Shown one piece after another: positions 1 to 6,788 of a DNA stretch of 62,809 nucleotides. The first letter of the stretch is position 1, and each line of letters begins with the position of its first letter. The translations under genes and the position numbers were made by a program. The stretch is from Peribacillus simplex (GTDB taxonomy: Bacteria; Bacillota; Bacilli; Bacillales; DSM-1321): positions 1 to 62,809 of the forward strand of contig NZ_FTMX01000015.1 of the NCBI RefSeq assembly GCF_900156045.1, read 5' to 3'. The notes under the pieces are model-generated. The model ran no database searches, was not told where the DNA came from, and was given only the letters and a program-made list of their open reading frames with translations.

Positions 1-69
1 CGCTCGACTTGCATGTATTAGGCACGCCGCCAGCGTTCGTCCTGAGCCAGGATCAAACTCTCCGAAGAA
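1..69 (-). rRNA. 16S rRNA, 5' end only
   Basis: The minus strand carries AGAGTTTGATCCTGGCTCAG, the universal 5' end of bacterial 16S rRNA, followed by the conserved GACGAACGCTGGCGGC stretch, and then runs off the left edge. The 5' boundary near 69 is placed by analogy with E. coli 16S, about 7 nt before AGAGTTTG. Only about 70 nt are present. It begins an rRNA operon transcribed leftward from the tandem promoters at 193-315. Confidence 0.95.
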
Positions 70-146
70 ATGTTTGACTTGCTCATTTGCTTTTTGATAG
101 TGTGTGCTCACTTAAAATTTAACGTTGGCGCTTTGTTTTGTTCAGT

Positions 147-158
147 TTTCAAAGAGCA
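147..158 (-). promoter_or_regulatory. rRNA leader boxA antitermination element
   Basis: The minus strand reads TGCTCTTTGAAA followed by ACTGAACAAAAC, matching the boxA-containing leader found before Bacillus 16S genes. In the RNA it binds the NusB/NusE antitermination complex. It lies between rrn P2 and the 16S 5' end, where it is expected. Confidence 0.8.
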
Positions 159-192
159 ATTTGATCGCCGTCTCTCTCTTAGCGACTTTAAT

Positions 193-221
193 ATCTTAAC
201 ATCTTATTACCACTTCGTCAA
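193..221 (-). promoter_or_regulatory. rRNA operon promoter P2 (sigma A)
   Basis: On the minus strand, -35 TTGACG (216-221) and -10 TAAGAT (193-198) are separated by exactly 17 bp. It is the promoter nearest the 16S gene and is preceded by an A/T-rich stretch that could act as an UP element. Confidence 0.8.
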
Positions 222-286
222 CAACTTTTTTTAAAAAAGTTTTTTTCATTCTTTTTCAAAAGCTATTACGTTGCAGCAACTTTTAT

Positions 287-315
287 AATATACCAGCGTA
301 TAAACCAATAGTCAA
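287..315 (-). promoter_or_regulatory. rRNA operon promoter P1 (sigma A)
   Basis: On the minus strand, -35 TTGACT (310-315) and -10 TATATT (287-292) are 17 bp apart. With P2 this gives the tandem promoter layout typical of Bacillus rRNA operons. The -35 lies only 33 bp past the stop codon of the small gene at 348-584. Confidence 0.8.
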
Positions 316-347
316 TAGATTTTTTGAATATAATTCACATTTATATA

Positions 348-584
348 TCATGACTGATTCCACTTGGATAAATTCGTTTTCCCCCTCATATACATCAGGC
401 ATTCCTCCTCGGTGCTCACCCTTTTAAACAGCCTGAAAAGAATATTATATTTCTCGTTTATAGCCCTTTTGACTAAGTGATCGATTCTGTCATCCTGCAA
501 ATCGAATAGTATTTCATCCATCTCCCTTTTTAAAAGGTACTCCAATTCCATCTTTTCCTTGTCATTAATCAATAAACCGAGCAT
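348..584 (-). CDS. conserved small hypothetical protein
   Basis: A 78-residue, charged, probably helical cytosolic protein with no signal peptide or membrane segment. The start follows a GGAGGTG SD. It is divergent from pdaB and lies immediately upstream of the rRNA promoters on the same strand. I recall similar small proteins beside pdaB in other Bacillus but know of no function. The N-terminal half (MLGLLINDKEKMELEYLLKR) is the most regular helical part. The good SD and the protein-like composition argue that it is real. No terminator is seen between it and the rrn promoters, so its transcript may run into the rRNA operon. Confidence 0.75.
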   Translation of the reverse strand: MLGLLINDKEKMELEYLLKREMDEILFDLQDDRIDHLVKRAINEKYNILFRLFKRVSTEEECLMYMRGKTNLSKWNQS

Positions 585-631
585 GGTTCACACCTCCATC
601 AGACAGCTTTCCCCATTCCCACTAATTTTAT

Positions 632-660
632 GAATTTTCAACTGATTTTTTTGCATAACA
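632..660 (+). promoter_or_regulatory. candidate sporulation promoter of pdaB
   Basis: GAATT (632-636) and CATAACA (654-660) are separated by 17 bp. This resembles the sigma-G pattern (gHATR, 17-18 bp, CATxHTA) with one mismatch in each box, and the -10 also resembles sigma E (CATACAnT). pdaB is a sporulation gene in B. subtilis, which fits, but the assignment is an inference from a weak match. Confidence 0.4.
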
Positions 661-716
661 ACAATCCTCACGCATAAATTTGAAAACAAGAGTACTTTGG
701 ACAAGGGGATGGATTA

Positions 717-1469
717 ATGAAATTTTTCATGGTGCTTCAAGCCAAGAACATCAAATATTATTCGCTAATTTTGCTTACGGCACTTTTTACCGCTTGGTTT
801 CTTTTTGTACAAAACATTCTACATGCCCCCGTTTTTTCTACAGAAGATGGGCCGAAAGCGGTTTATAAAGGGGAAAAGAATGTTGCGATCACGTTCAATA
901 TTGGCTGGGGTGATGAGAAAGCCGCTCCAATAATAGAGACATTAAAAAGAGAAAAGATTAAATCGGCCACTTTTTTCCTCGCGGGATCTTGGGCTGAACG
1001 TCATCCGGACATAGTAGCTGAAATTGTTAAAGAAGGATATGAAATCGGCATGCTTGGTTACGATTATAAGGATTATTCCGAAATGGAAGATCAAGAAATC
1101 ATCCGGGATATTTCTAAAGCCCAGGAAGCATTTAAAAAACTTAATGTTAAGAATATAGAACTTTTACGTGCTCCCACCGGCCACTTTGATAAACGCCTCT
1201 TAAAGATCAGCGAGAATTTTGGTTATACAGTTGTCCATTGGAGCATCGATTCAAAGGATTGGACCAATCCAGGTGTGGATCGGATCGTTCAGAACATCAC
1301 CAAGGCACAGAAGGGTGATATCATCTTATTACATGCTTCAGATTCAGCAAAACAAACGAATAAGGCTTTACCGGAGTTAATAAGTGAACTTCGATCAAAA
1401 AATTTGAACTTCGTAAACGTTTCAGAGATGATTTCCAATTCATCAGCAAGCAGTGAGGAAATCCGCTGA
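717..1469 (+). CDS. pdaB: PdaB, NodB-fold sporulation polysaccharide deacetylase-like protein
   Basis: A 250-residue protein with an N-terminal signal anchor (about residues 8-32, ending FVQNILHAPVFST), then a NodB-homology domain. In B. subtilis PdaB is needed for late spore stability and cortex integrity. The start is preceded by AAGGGGATGG. Canonical NodB enzymes have TFDDG, then HxxxH for the metal. Here the first motif reads ITFNIGWGD, with Asn for Asp, and the second region reads IGMLGYDYKDY with no His pair, so classical metal-dependent deacetylation is doubtful. The later HWSIDSKDW and LLHASDSAKQT match the conserved C-terminal motifs. Transcribed opposite to its neighbours kbaA and the 78-residue gene. 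Confidence 0.9.
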   Translation: MKFFMVLQAKNIKYYSLILLTALFTAWFLFVQNILHAPVFSTEDGPKAVYKGEKNVAITFNIGWGDEKAAPIIETLKREKIKSATFFLAGSWAERHPDIVAEIVKEGYEIGMLGYDYKDYSEMEDQEIIRDISKAQEAFKKLNVKNIELLRAPTGHFDKRLLKISENFGYTVVHWSIDSKDWTNPGVDRIVQNITKAQKGDIILLHASDSAKQTNKALPELISELRSKNLNFVNVSEMISNSSASSEEIR

Positions 1470-1472
1470 CTG

Positions 1473-1525
1473 AAAAAACTGCGCACTAATGGTCTCCATG
1501 AGCCTTTAGTACGCAGTTTTTTTGT
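1473..1525. terminator. bidirectional terminator between pdaB and kbaA
   Basis: AAAAAACTGCG at the left pairs with CGCAGTTTTTTT at the right, with further pairing of ACTAA with TTAGT. The A-run on one side and T-run on the other let it terminate both the rightward pdaB transcript and the leftward kbaA transcript. Confidence 0.8.
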
Positions 1526-1562
1526 TTTGACTTCCTTATGTATGGATCGACTTACAAATAGG

Positions 1563-2243
1563 TTAGCTGCCTTTACCCAGTTCACCGGCTTTCATCTTTC
1601 CCTTTGCAGGAGTTTGCTTACTCCCTCTTTTACTGGCCAATTCCCTTTGTGAACGTTCAATCAATTTGCTCAGAACCAATAATTGATAAGCATTGCAGAC
1701 TAGCAACGGAAACAGCATGAAGTAAAGCCAGCTTTCATCATTGGCACTTAGGACAGGTATCCACTCCAAAACCGTGACCACGACCATGAAAAATAAGGCC
1801 GGTACGAACGACTGTTTATTCGTTTGTTTCATTTTGAAATAAGCTGTAATGAGCCCTGCAGCCAATACAACCAATGCTAACACGATGTAGGAACTGATCC
1901 CCTCTCCTGAACCAAAGCTAAGATATCGCAGGTAAACAAGATCGAATACAACAAAAAGAATAAGTACAACTTGAACGGCGTTCCATAAGTAAGCGCTTTT
2001 AAATATCCCCAGACCAAAACGATGTATCGTTAAATAGGCAAAAAAGCCGGCTTGGCTTATGACACTGAAAATTAATCCAACACCGAATAACCAAATAAAA
2101 GTTGATAGGATGGCACTGATATCAAAAGAAGAAAAATAAGGCTTAAACTCACTCCATCGAGCCAAGAACCCTACAACCCCGCCCGTTACGCCACCTATAA
2201 GCAATGTTGTTAAAAACAATTTAACTAAATTACGGCTGTTCAT
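1563..2243 (-). CDS. kbaA: KbaA, activator of the KinB signalling pathway
   Basis: A 226-residue integral membrane protein with about six hydrophobic segments (first near residues 8-28, last near 175-190) and a basic, Lys/Gly-rich cytosolic tail (KRGSKQTPAKGKMKAG). In B. subtilis KbaA is required for activation of the sporulation kinase KinB. The start ATG at 2243 follows GGAGGAAAAC. It is divergent from gerD and convergent with pdaB, the same arrangement as in B. subtilis. Confidence 0.88.
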   Translation of the reverse strand: MNSRNLVKLFLTTLLIGGVTGGVVGFLARWSEFKPYFSSFDISAILSTFIWLFGVGLIFSVISQAGFFAYLTIHRFGLGIFKSAYLWNAVQVVLILFVVFDLVYLRYLSFGSGEGISSYIVLALVVLAAGLITAYFKMKQTNKQSFVPALFFMVVVTVLEWIPVLSANDESWLYFMLFPLLVCNAYQLLVLSKLIERSQRELASKRGSKQTPAKGKMKAGELGKGS

Positions 2244-2321
2244 TGTTTTCCTCCATACATTTCTATTTCATTTCCTTAATTGTACCAACCAAATTTGGAA
2301 AAATCCACTTATTCCACCAAG

Positions 2322-2350
2322 GAATAATATCGCCGATTGGAACCATATTA
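2322..2350 (+). promoter_or_regulatory. sigma-G promoter of gerD
   Basis: GAATA (2322-2326) and CATATTA (2344-2350) are separated by 17 bp, a full match to the sigma-G consensus gHATR / CATxHTA. gerD is a forespore sigma-G gene in B. subtilis. The promoter lies about 30 bp upstream of the gerD start. Confidence 0.75.
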
Positions 2351-2380
2351 ACAGTAAGAAGGATGAAAGGGGCCCTGCGT

Positions 2381-2941
2381 ATGAGAGTGGGAGTTGCTTT
2401 GCTTTTCACGTCATTCTTACTCGTTTGTTCCGGTTGTGCTCAAAATGGAGCAGGCGCAGAAAAAATGGAATATGAAGAGACAAAGAAAATGGTCGTCGAT
2501 ATCTTGAAGACAGATGATGGAAAAAAAGCCATCCAGGATATCATCACTGATGATAAAACGAAAGCTGAACTTATTATGGATTCGGAAGACATTAAGAAAT
2601 CCATTGAAGATATTGTCACTTCAGATAAAGGGAAGGAATTTTGGAAAAAGACATTTAATGATCCCGAATTTGCTTCCGCTTATGCTAAAGCATTAGAAGA
2701 CGAACATAAAAAGGTATTGAAGGACTTAACTGCTGATCCTCAGTATCGTGGAATGCTCATGGAAATAATGAAAGAACCGGATATGGAAAAAGAAATGAAT
2801 AAGTTGTTAAAAACCAAGGAGATGCGGTCGGTCTATAAAGAGCTGATCCTTGAAACCATGGAAAGTCCTCTCCTTCAAGCGAAAATGCAAGAGAAATTGG
2901 ATAAAGCGGCCACTAAAGCGGTAGAGAAGGAGAAAAAGTAA
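2381..2941 (+). CDS. gerD: GerD, spore germination lipoprotein
   Basis: A 186-residue lipoprotein scaffold that helps cluster GerA-type nutrient receptors in the spore inner membrane. The start chosen is ATG at 2381, which has AAAGGGG 8 nt upstream and gives a proper signal peptide (MRVGVALLFTSFLLVCSGC). Cys19 is the likely lipidated residue (lipobox CSGC, slightly unusual at -3). Longer in-frame starts further upstream would place the signal sequence internally. The mature part is acidic and helical, with the family's TKKMVVDILKTDDGKKAI and KEFWKKTFNDPEFA segments. It is convergent with salA across a shared terminator. Confidence 0.92.
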   Translation: MRVGVALLFTSFLLVCSGCAQNGAGAEKMEYEETKKMVVDILKTDDGKKAIQDIITDDKTKAELIMDSEDIKKSIEDIVTSDKGKEFWKKTFNDPEFASAYAKALEDEHKKVLKDLTADPQYRGMLMEIMKEPDMEKEMNKLLKTKEMRSVYKELILETMESPLLQAKMQEKLDKAATKAVEKEKK

Positions 2942-2952
2942 AAAGAATGAAA

Positions 2953-2987
2953 AGAGGCTGATTCCAAACGGAATCAGCCTTCTTTTT
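2953..2987. terminator. bidirectional terminator between gerD and salA
   Basis: A perfect 11-bp stem, AGGCTGATTCC / GGAATCAGCCT, around a 4-nt loop, followed by TTCTTTTTC in the plus direction. It ends gerD and probably salA as well, because the latter's stop codon abuts it. Confidence 0.85.
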
Positions 2988-4045
2988 CATTGTAGTTTTC
3001 CAATGACCTTTTTGGCAATATCTTCGTAAATCCTGCCGAGTCTATGGTCCGCTGCGTAAATGGATGGAGCAAAGTCCTCTTCGTTCCAATCTGGCTGTTG
3101 CAGGGGAAGTTGACCTAAAACTTCTGTACGAAGCTCTTCTGCAAGCTTCACGCCGCCGCCTTTTCCGAATACATACTCTTTTTCACCGGTCGTTTTACTT
3201 TCGAAGAATGACATATTCTCTATGACACCAATGACTTCGTGTTCTGTCTTGATGGCCATGGCACCTGCTCTTGCTGCAACGAAGGCTGCAGTCGGGTGCG
3301 GTGTCGTAACGATGATTTCTTTACATGAAGGGAGCATCGTATGCACGTCCAAAGCAACATCGCCTGTACCCGGCGGTAAGTCAAGGACCAAATAGTCCAA
3401 ATCTCCCCATTCCACTTCATTAAAGAAACTGTTAAGCATTTTACCCAGCATCGGTCCTCTCCAGATGATCGGCGCGTTATCCTCTACAAAAAAGCCCATT
3501 GAGATCACTTGAACGCCAAAGCGTTCTACAGGAATGATTTTTTCCCCGCGAACAACCGGTCTTTTTGTTATCCCCATCATATCAGGTACGCTGAATCCAT
3601 AAATATCGGCATCAACCAGTCCGACCTTTTTACCCAAACGAGCAAGTGAAGTAGCGAAATTCACTGAAATCGTGGATTTCCCCACTCCACCTTTACCACT
3701 GGCGATCGCGATGAATTGTGTTTTGCTGTTAGGTCCAAGCAAACCTTGGTCCGCTTCATCCTGAGGAATGCTTTCACGATGCTTGGCTAACTCCTCTTCT
3801 GAAAGCTCCGTGAAACGGATGCCCACCGATTCCGCCCCGTTCGTTTTCAGCAAGTCCACAACTTCCGATTGCATTTGCATTTGTTCGGCAGTCCCCGTTT
3901 TCGCAATCGCAAGTTTAACGCTTACATGATTCTTTTCAGGTTTTATTTTGATTTCTATAATTCCATTTGTCTCTTCAAGGTTTTTATGTAGAAAAGGGTC
4001 TTTAAGATCCTTTAATAAATTCAGTACTTTCTCTTCTGTTAACAA
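2987..4045 (-). CDS. salA: SalA/Mrp family P-loop iron-sulfur carrier ATPase
   Basis: A 352-residue Mrp/ApbC-type protein: an N-terminal MIP18-like domain (about residues 1-95), then a deviant-Walker P-loop ATPase (IASGKGGVGKST near 108-119, LPPGTGDVALD further on). Members load Fe-S clusters; B. subtilis SalA also acts as a regulator that represses scoC. The start is assigned to TTG at 4045, which has AAGGGG 8 nt upstream and gives 352 residues, as I recall for B. subtilis SalA. A GTG three codons earlier would overlap its own SD. The usual C-terminal CxxC pair of Mrp carriers is absent, as far as I can see. Confidence 0.88.
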   Translation of the reverse strand: MLTEEKVLNLLKDLKDPFLHKNLEETNGIIEIKIKPEKNHVSVKLAIAKTGTAEQMQMQSEVVDLLKTNGAESVGIRFTELSEEELAKHRESIPQDEADQGLLGPNSKTQFIAIASGKGGVGKSTISVNFATSLARLGKKVGLVDADIYGFSVPDMMGITKRPVVRGEKIIPVERFGVQVISMGFFVEDNAPIIWRGPMLGKMLNSFFNEVEWGDLDYLVLDLPPGTGDVALDVHTMLPSCKEIIVTTPHPTAAFVAARAGAMAIKTEHEVIGVIENMSFFESKTTGEKEYVFGKGGGVKLAEELRTEVLGQLPLQQPDWNEEDFAPSIYAADHRLGRIYEDIAKKVIGKLQ

Positions 4046-4149
4046 GTCGAGCACCCCTTTGAATTTTATTTTCCCATTTTTCAGTATAACATATTACGGA
4101 AAGAAAGCTTATTATCTGCCCCGCATGCGAAACCTGATGATTCTCCCCA

Positions 4150-4180
4150 TAATAAAAAGGCCTTGTACCTTACAAGACCC
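4150..4180 (-). terminator. cwlD transcription terminator
   Basis: On the minus strand GGTCTTGTA pairs with TACAAGGCC (one G-U pair) around AGG, followed by TTTTTATT. It lies just after the cwlD stop codon and separates it from salA. Confidence 0.8.
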
Positions 4181-4185
4181 AGACA

Positions 4186-4902
4186 TCACTTTTCATCCGA
4201 TAGTTTTCCCTCTGTAAAGTACCGTAAAATACCCATATAAATCGAACTGGCAACCTTTTCTTGATACTTATCACTGATAAGGCGTTCCCTTTCCTCAGAA
4301 TTCGAAAGAAATCCAATTTCCACAAGAGCCCCAGGTTTCTTGGCATAGTTCATTAAATACACATGATTAATCGTTTTGGCATCGCGCTTTGTATTTTCCA
4401 GGTTTCTAATGATTTCAGTCTGAATGAATTTTGCCACCTGTTCATTTTCCTCAAACCTGTTTGTATAAAAGGTCTGGGCACCTTTCGATGACGCTGATGG
4501 AAAAGAGTTCAAATGAATGCTTAAGAATAAGTCCGCTTCCGAATCATTGATCATTTCAACCCGGTTCCGTAAGTCCTCCTGTTTTCGCTGGCGGATCCCC
4601 TTTGTATTTCCCTCTGCCAAATCTTCATCCTTCTCACGTGTCATGATGACAAGGGCACCCTGTTCCTGTAAATAGTCCCTGACCTTTAATGAAACGGAAA
4701 GGGCAATTTCCTTTTCCATAACCTCTTGTACATTAGCCCCGCCGTCCATTCCTCCGTGACCTGCATCCAAGATGATGACCTTACCTGCCAAAGGAAGATT
4801 CCAGGAGTCCCAAGAATCATCTTCAACAAATTTAAACGTCACAATTAAAAAAAGGACAAACAATCCCATAGCGATCCCTGTATATTTCAGCTTTCTGCGC
4901 AT
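4186..4902 (-). CDS. cwlD: CwlD, germination-specific N-acetylmuramoyl-L-alanine amidase
   Basis: A 238-residue amidase_3 family Zn hydrolase with an N-terminal signal anchor (about residues 8-25). Catalytic motifs: DAGHGGMDGGA (zinc His), the conserved Glu in VMEKEIALS, SIHLNSF (zinc His), and VEIGFLSN (catalytic Glu). CwlD cleaves side chains from muramic acid so that muramic-delta-lactam can form in the spore cortex, the mark read by germination lytic enzymes. ATG at 4902 follows GGAAGGGGAAAGG. It lies between ybaK and salA, the B. subtilis order. Confidence 0.93.
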   Translation of the reverse strand: MRRKLKYTGIAMGLFVLFLIVTFKFVEDDSWDSWNLPLAGKVIILDAGHGGMDGGANVQEVMEKEIALSVSLKVRDYLQEQGALVIMTREKDEDLAEGNTKGIRQRKQEDLRNRVEMINDSEADLFLSIHLNSFPSASSKGAQTFYTNRFEENEQVAKFIQTEIIRNLENTKRDAKTINHVYLMNYAKKPGALVEIGFLSNSEERERLISDKYQEKVASSIYMGILRYFTEGKLSDEK

Positions 4903-4985
4903 GACCTTTCCCCTTCCATGGTCTCTCTACTAAAAAGTATGGGACAAACCATGAAATTAGAACAAGGAATGGGAATTTTGCCTTC

Positions 4986-5411
4986 TTAATGCAGTTTCAT
5001 TTTATATCGTTTTTCCCCCGTCTTAAAGCCATCCAGCCACCAATCCCCAACAAACCCTTCACAACAATAAAACAAACCTTCATCGAAAGCGTTATTCGCT
5101 GTAACTTCCCGCCAATACAAAATAAAGTTAAAAAGAGTATCGACCAAAAACTTCTCTTCCCTCCAACACCTGGACCTTACATCTTCTTCCGACTCACCAT
5201 AATAGCCAAACTTACTATAGTTCGCCCCTAATAAATAAGCCTCGATGGCGACATCAAAGTAGCCTTCCTCCAAAACATCCATCAGATCCTGCCCGAAGTA
5301 ACGCTGAATCCTTCCCTTCATATCCTCGATAGAAAGTTCCCTGAGCAGCCTACGTTCGAACTTCAATTGCCTTTCCCTTTGCATCTCCTGTAAACCTAAT
5401 ATCACAGCCAT
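4986..5411 (-). CDS. ybaK: YbaK, DUF2521 family protein
   Basis: A 141-residue cytosolic protein of unknown function, rich in aromatic and acidic residues (FYCCEGFVGDWWLDGF near the C-terminus), with a basic N-terminal helix (MQRERQLKFERRLLRELS). It matches the DUF2521/YbaK family found upstream of cwlD in Bacillus. The start ATG has an ideal GGAGGTG SD. In B. subtilis it lies close to rpsI; here about 3.7 kb of extra sequence separates them. Confidence 0.82.
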   Translation of the reverse strand: MAVILGLQEMQRERQLKFERRLLRELSIEDMKGRIQRYFGQDLMDVLEEGYFDVAIEAYLLGANYSKFGYYGESEEDVRSRCWREEKFLVDTLFNFILYWREVTANNAFDEGLFYCCEGFVGDWWLDGFKTGEKRYKMKLH

Positions 5412-5811
5412 AATTCACCTCCGGGGCAATTCCCCATTTCCCAAAATTATTTCCCAAGACATAATTTAGTTTTAGCGTTCTATTTTTAACCATTCATTTA
5501 TTCCATTGGCAAAAAATAATGAGGATAGGTTCAGCAGGTAATTGAAAAAGGCATATCGATATGCAATATGATAAGAAACCTGTTAAAGTGCAGACTGCAC
5601 AAGAAACTTAATGTTAGACAACTTGGAGTTTTCTCCCGTAACCCGCCACTCAGGCAGCTACCCGAGGCTGACCTTGCCGACTTGGGTCGCTCACTGCGCA
5701 TGTCTATTTGGACCTTGATCAATACTGATTATTCATGTCGTGTTCTCCCTTAAACTTAAGTCAGCCTTCCTCCATGAGAACTTCAGGCTCTGTAGTCCAT
5801 TAAGATAAAAA
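5412..5811. other. non-coding region with structured GC-rich block
   Basis: Nothing here looks like a protein gene: the ORFs of about 60 codons have no SD and an unlikely composition. 5412-5530 is A/T-rich. 5588-5600 is a perfect short palindrome (GTGCAG-A-CTGCAC). 5640-5705 is clearly more GC-rich than its flanks and contains the inverted arms ACCCGAG and CTTGGGT. It may be a dispersed intergenic repeat or the remnant of an inserted element, which this sequence alone cannot show. Confidence 0.4.
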
Positions 5812-5850
5812 GGACATCCATGGTTTACGGATGTCCTTTCTCAAATGATA
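5812..5850 (-). terminator. terminator downstream of the ECF S-component gene
   Basis: AAAGGACATCC pairs perfectly with GGATGTCCTTT. In the minus direction it is followed by TTTTTATC. It lies about 140 nt past the stop codon of the gene at 5989-6519. The plus direction also ends in a short T-run, so it may work both ways. Confidence 0.75.
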
Positions 5851-5988
5851 TAACATTTTATAATAGCGAATTCAATTTATTACCCGTTCACTTAGCCGGA
5901 TGCCTTTTTAAACTGCCTGAGGATCAAAGCGCTGTACAACATCCAAAGGTGGTGCAACACAAAGTTTGTAATGGCTTCCTATTTTTGT

Positions 5989-6519
5989 TTATATCTGTCC
6001 AGCTCTTTTCTTTAAACGACCTGCAAGCGGCACTACAATTATACCAGCTATAACGACCTGCATCACGTTTCCAGGGATGGAGCCAAATGGCTGTATCCAG
6101 TTACCATAAAGAATAACTTCGACAAAATAGTAGCCGACGATTTTTATGATCAATGCAACGGCAACAGCGATCGTGTATACAAGTTCTCTTTTGCCCGGTA
6201 CCCTTTCGGATATAAGACCGGCTAGATAGCCCATTGCTCCTACGATGACGAATGTAAACGGTGCCCATGCTGCCCACCCAGAGAAAAGATCGAAGAAGGC
6301 CATACCGAAGGCGCCTGCTATCGCTCCTGTTTTTTTGCCATAAACCAAAGCAGCTATAAAAAGGGGAACGTTACCCAGATGGATCAGGCCGCCGTTACCC
6401 ATTATCGGGAGCTTGATGTTGATGAACATTGTCGCTACAAGGGTTAATGCAATGAATAGCGCATTGATGACCAAAGCTTTTGTTTTAGTAGTTTCAATCG
6501 GTGAGTATGTTGAATTCAT
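5989..6519 (-). CDS. ECF transporter S component, substrate unknown (HmpT/PF07155-like)
   Basis: A 176-residue protein with about five or six membrane segments. The sequence GGLIHLGNVPLFIAALVYG followed by GAIAGAFGMAFFDLFSG and WAPFTFVIVGAMGYLAG is typical of vitamin-type S components related to HmpT (ECF-ribofla_trS/DUF1393). It should capture a vitamin or precursor and dock onto EcfA1-EcfA2-EcfT, whose genes lie on the same strand at 11005-13480. The substrate cannot be read from the sequence; I see no TPP, FMN or cobalamin riboswitch before it. ATG at 6519 follows AAAGAGGA. It is not normally found beside ybaK, so it belongs to the inserted segment. Confidence 0.82.
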   Translation of the reverse strand: MNSTYSPIETTKTKALVINALFIALTLVATMFINIKLPIMGNGGLIHLGNVPLFIAALVYGKKTGAIAGAFGMAFFDLFSGWAAWAPFTFVIVGAMGYLAGLISERVPGKRELVYTIAVAVALIIKIVGYYFVEVILYGNWIQPFGSIPGNVMQVVIAGIIVVPLAGRLKKRAGQI

Positions 6520-6539
6520 ATGAAGTCCTCTTTCTTTTT

Positions 6540-6573
6540 TTAAGTATTATCATACTCCTAAACAGGTACTTAA
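6540..6573 (-). repeat. inverted repeat in the 5' leader of the S-component gene
   Basis: TTAAGTA (6540-6546) and TACTTAA (6567-6573) form a perfect 7-bp inverted repeat around 20 nt, just upstream of the SD. It could be an operator or an RNA hairpin controlling expression. Confidence 0.4.
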
Positions 6574-6599
6574 TAAATATGGATTTTACAAAAAATTCA

Positions 6600-6627
6600 G
6601 TATTACATAAATAAACTCATGTGTAAA
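6600..6627 (-). promoter_or_regulatory. candidate promoter of the S-component gene
   Basis: On the minus strand TTTACA (6622-6627) and TAATAC (6600-6605) are 16 bp apart, each a partial match to sigma A consensus. The predicted transcript would begin near 6592 and include the inverted repeat at 6540-6573. Confidence 0.4.
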
Positions 6628-6788
6628 CAAATGGAACATGACTATCATCAACATCTGAAGCCCCTCACCGCGGGTTTCATTTGCATTGAGTCTGGAAGAC
6701 TGGGATGGATGGCATGAAAAGGTCTCATTTTATTCCGGGCATAACAAAGACTTAATGAAATTCAAGATTCTTTCAAACGGTTTAAGTA
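6628..6788. other. non-coding stretch between the S-component and tetR genes
   Basis: No ORF with an SD is seen. The part at about 6660-6720 is more GC-rich than its surroundings (CCCCTCACCGCGGG and neighbours). No recognised riboswitch motif was found on either strand, and no clear terminator for tetR. Confidence 0.3.

Noticed and set aside
5531..5753. Overlapping ORFs of about 60 codons on both strands near 5.6 kb
   Set aside because: No SD, no family resemblance; both strands are open by chance in a GC-rich block.
6520..6660. TPP, FMN or preQ1 riboswitch before the ECF S-component
   Set aside because: Searched by eye for the CTGAGA/ACCTGA, FMN and preQ1 core motifs on the minus strand; none found.
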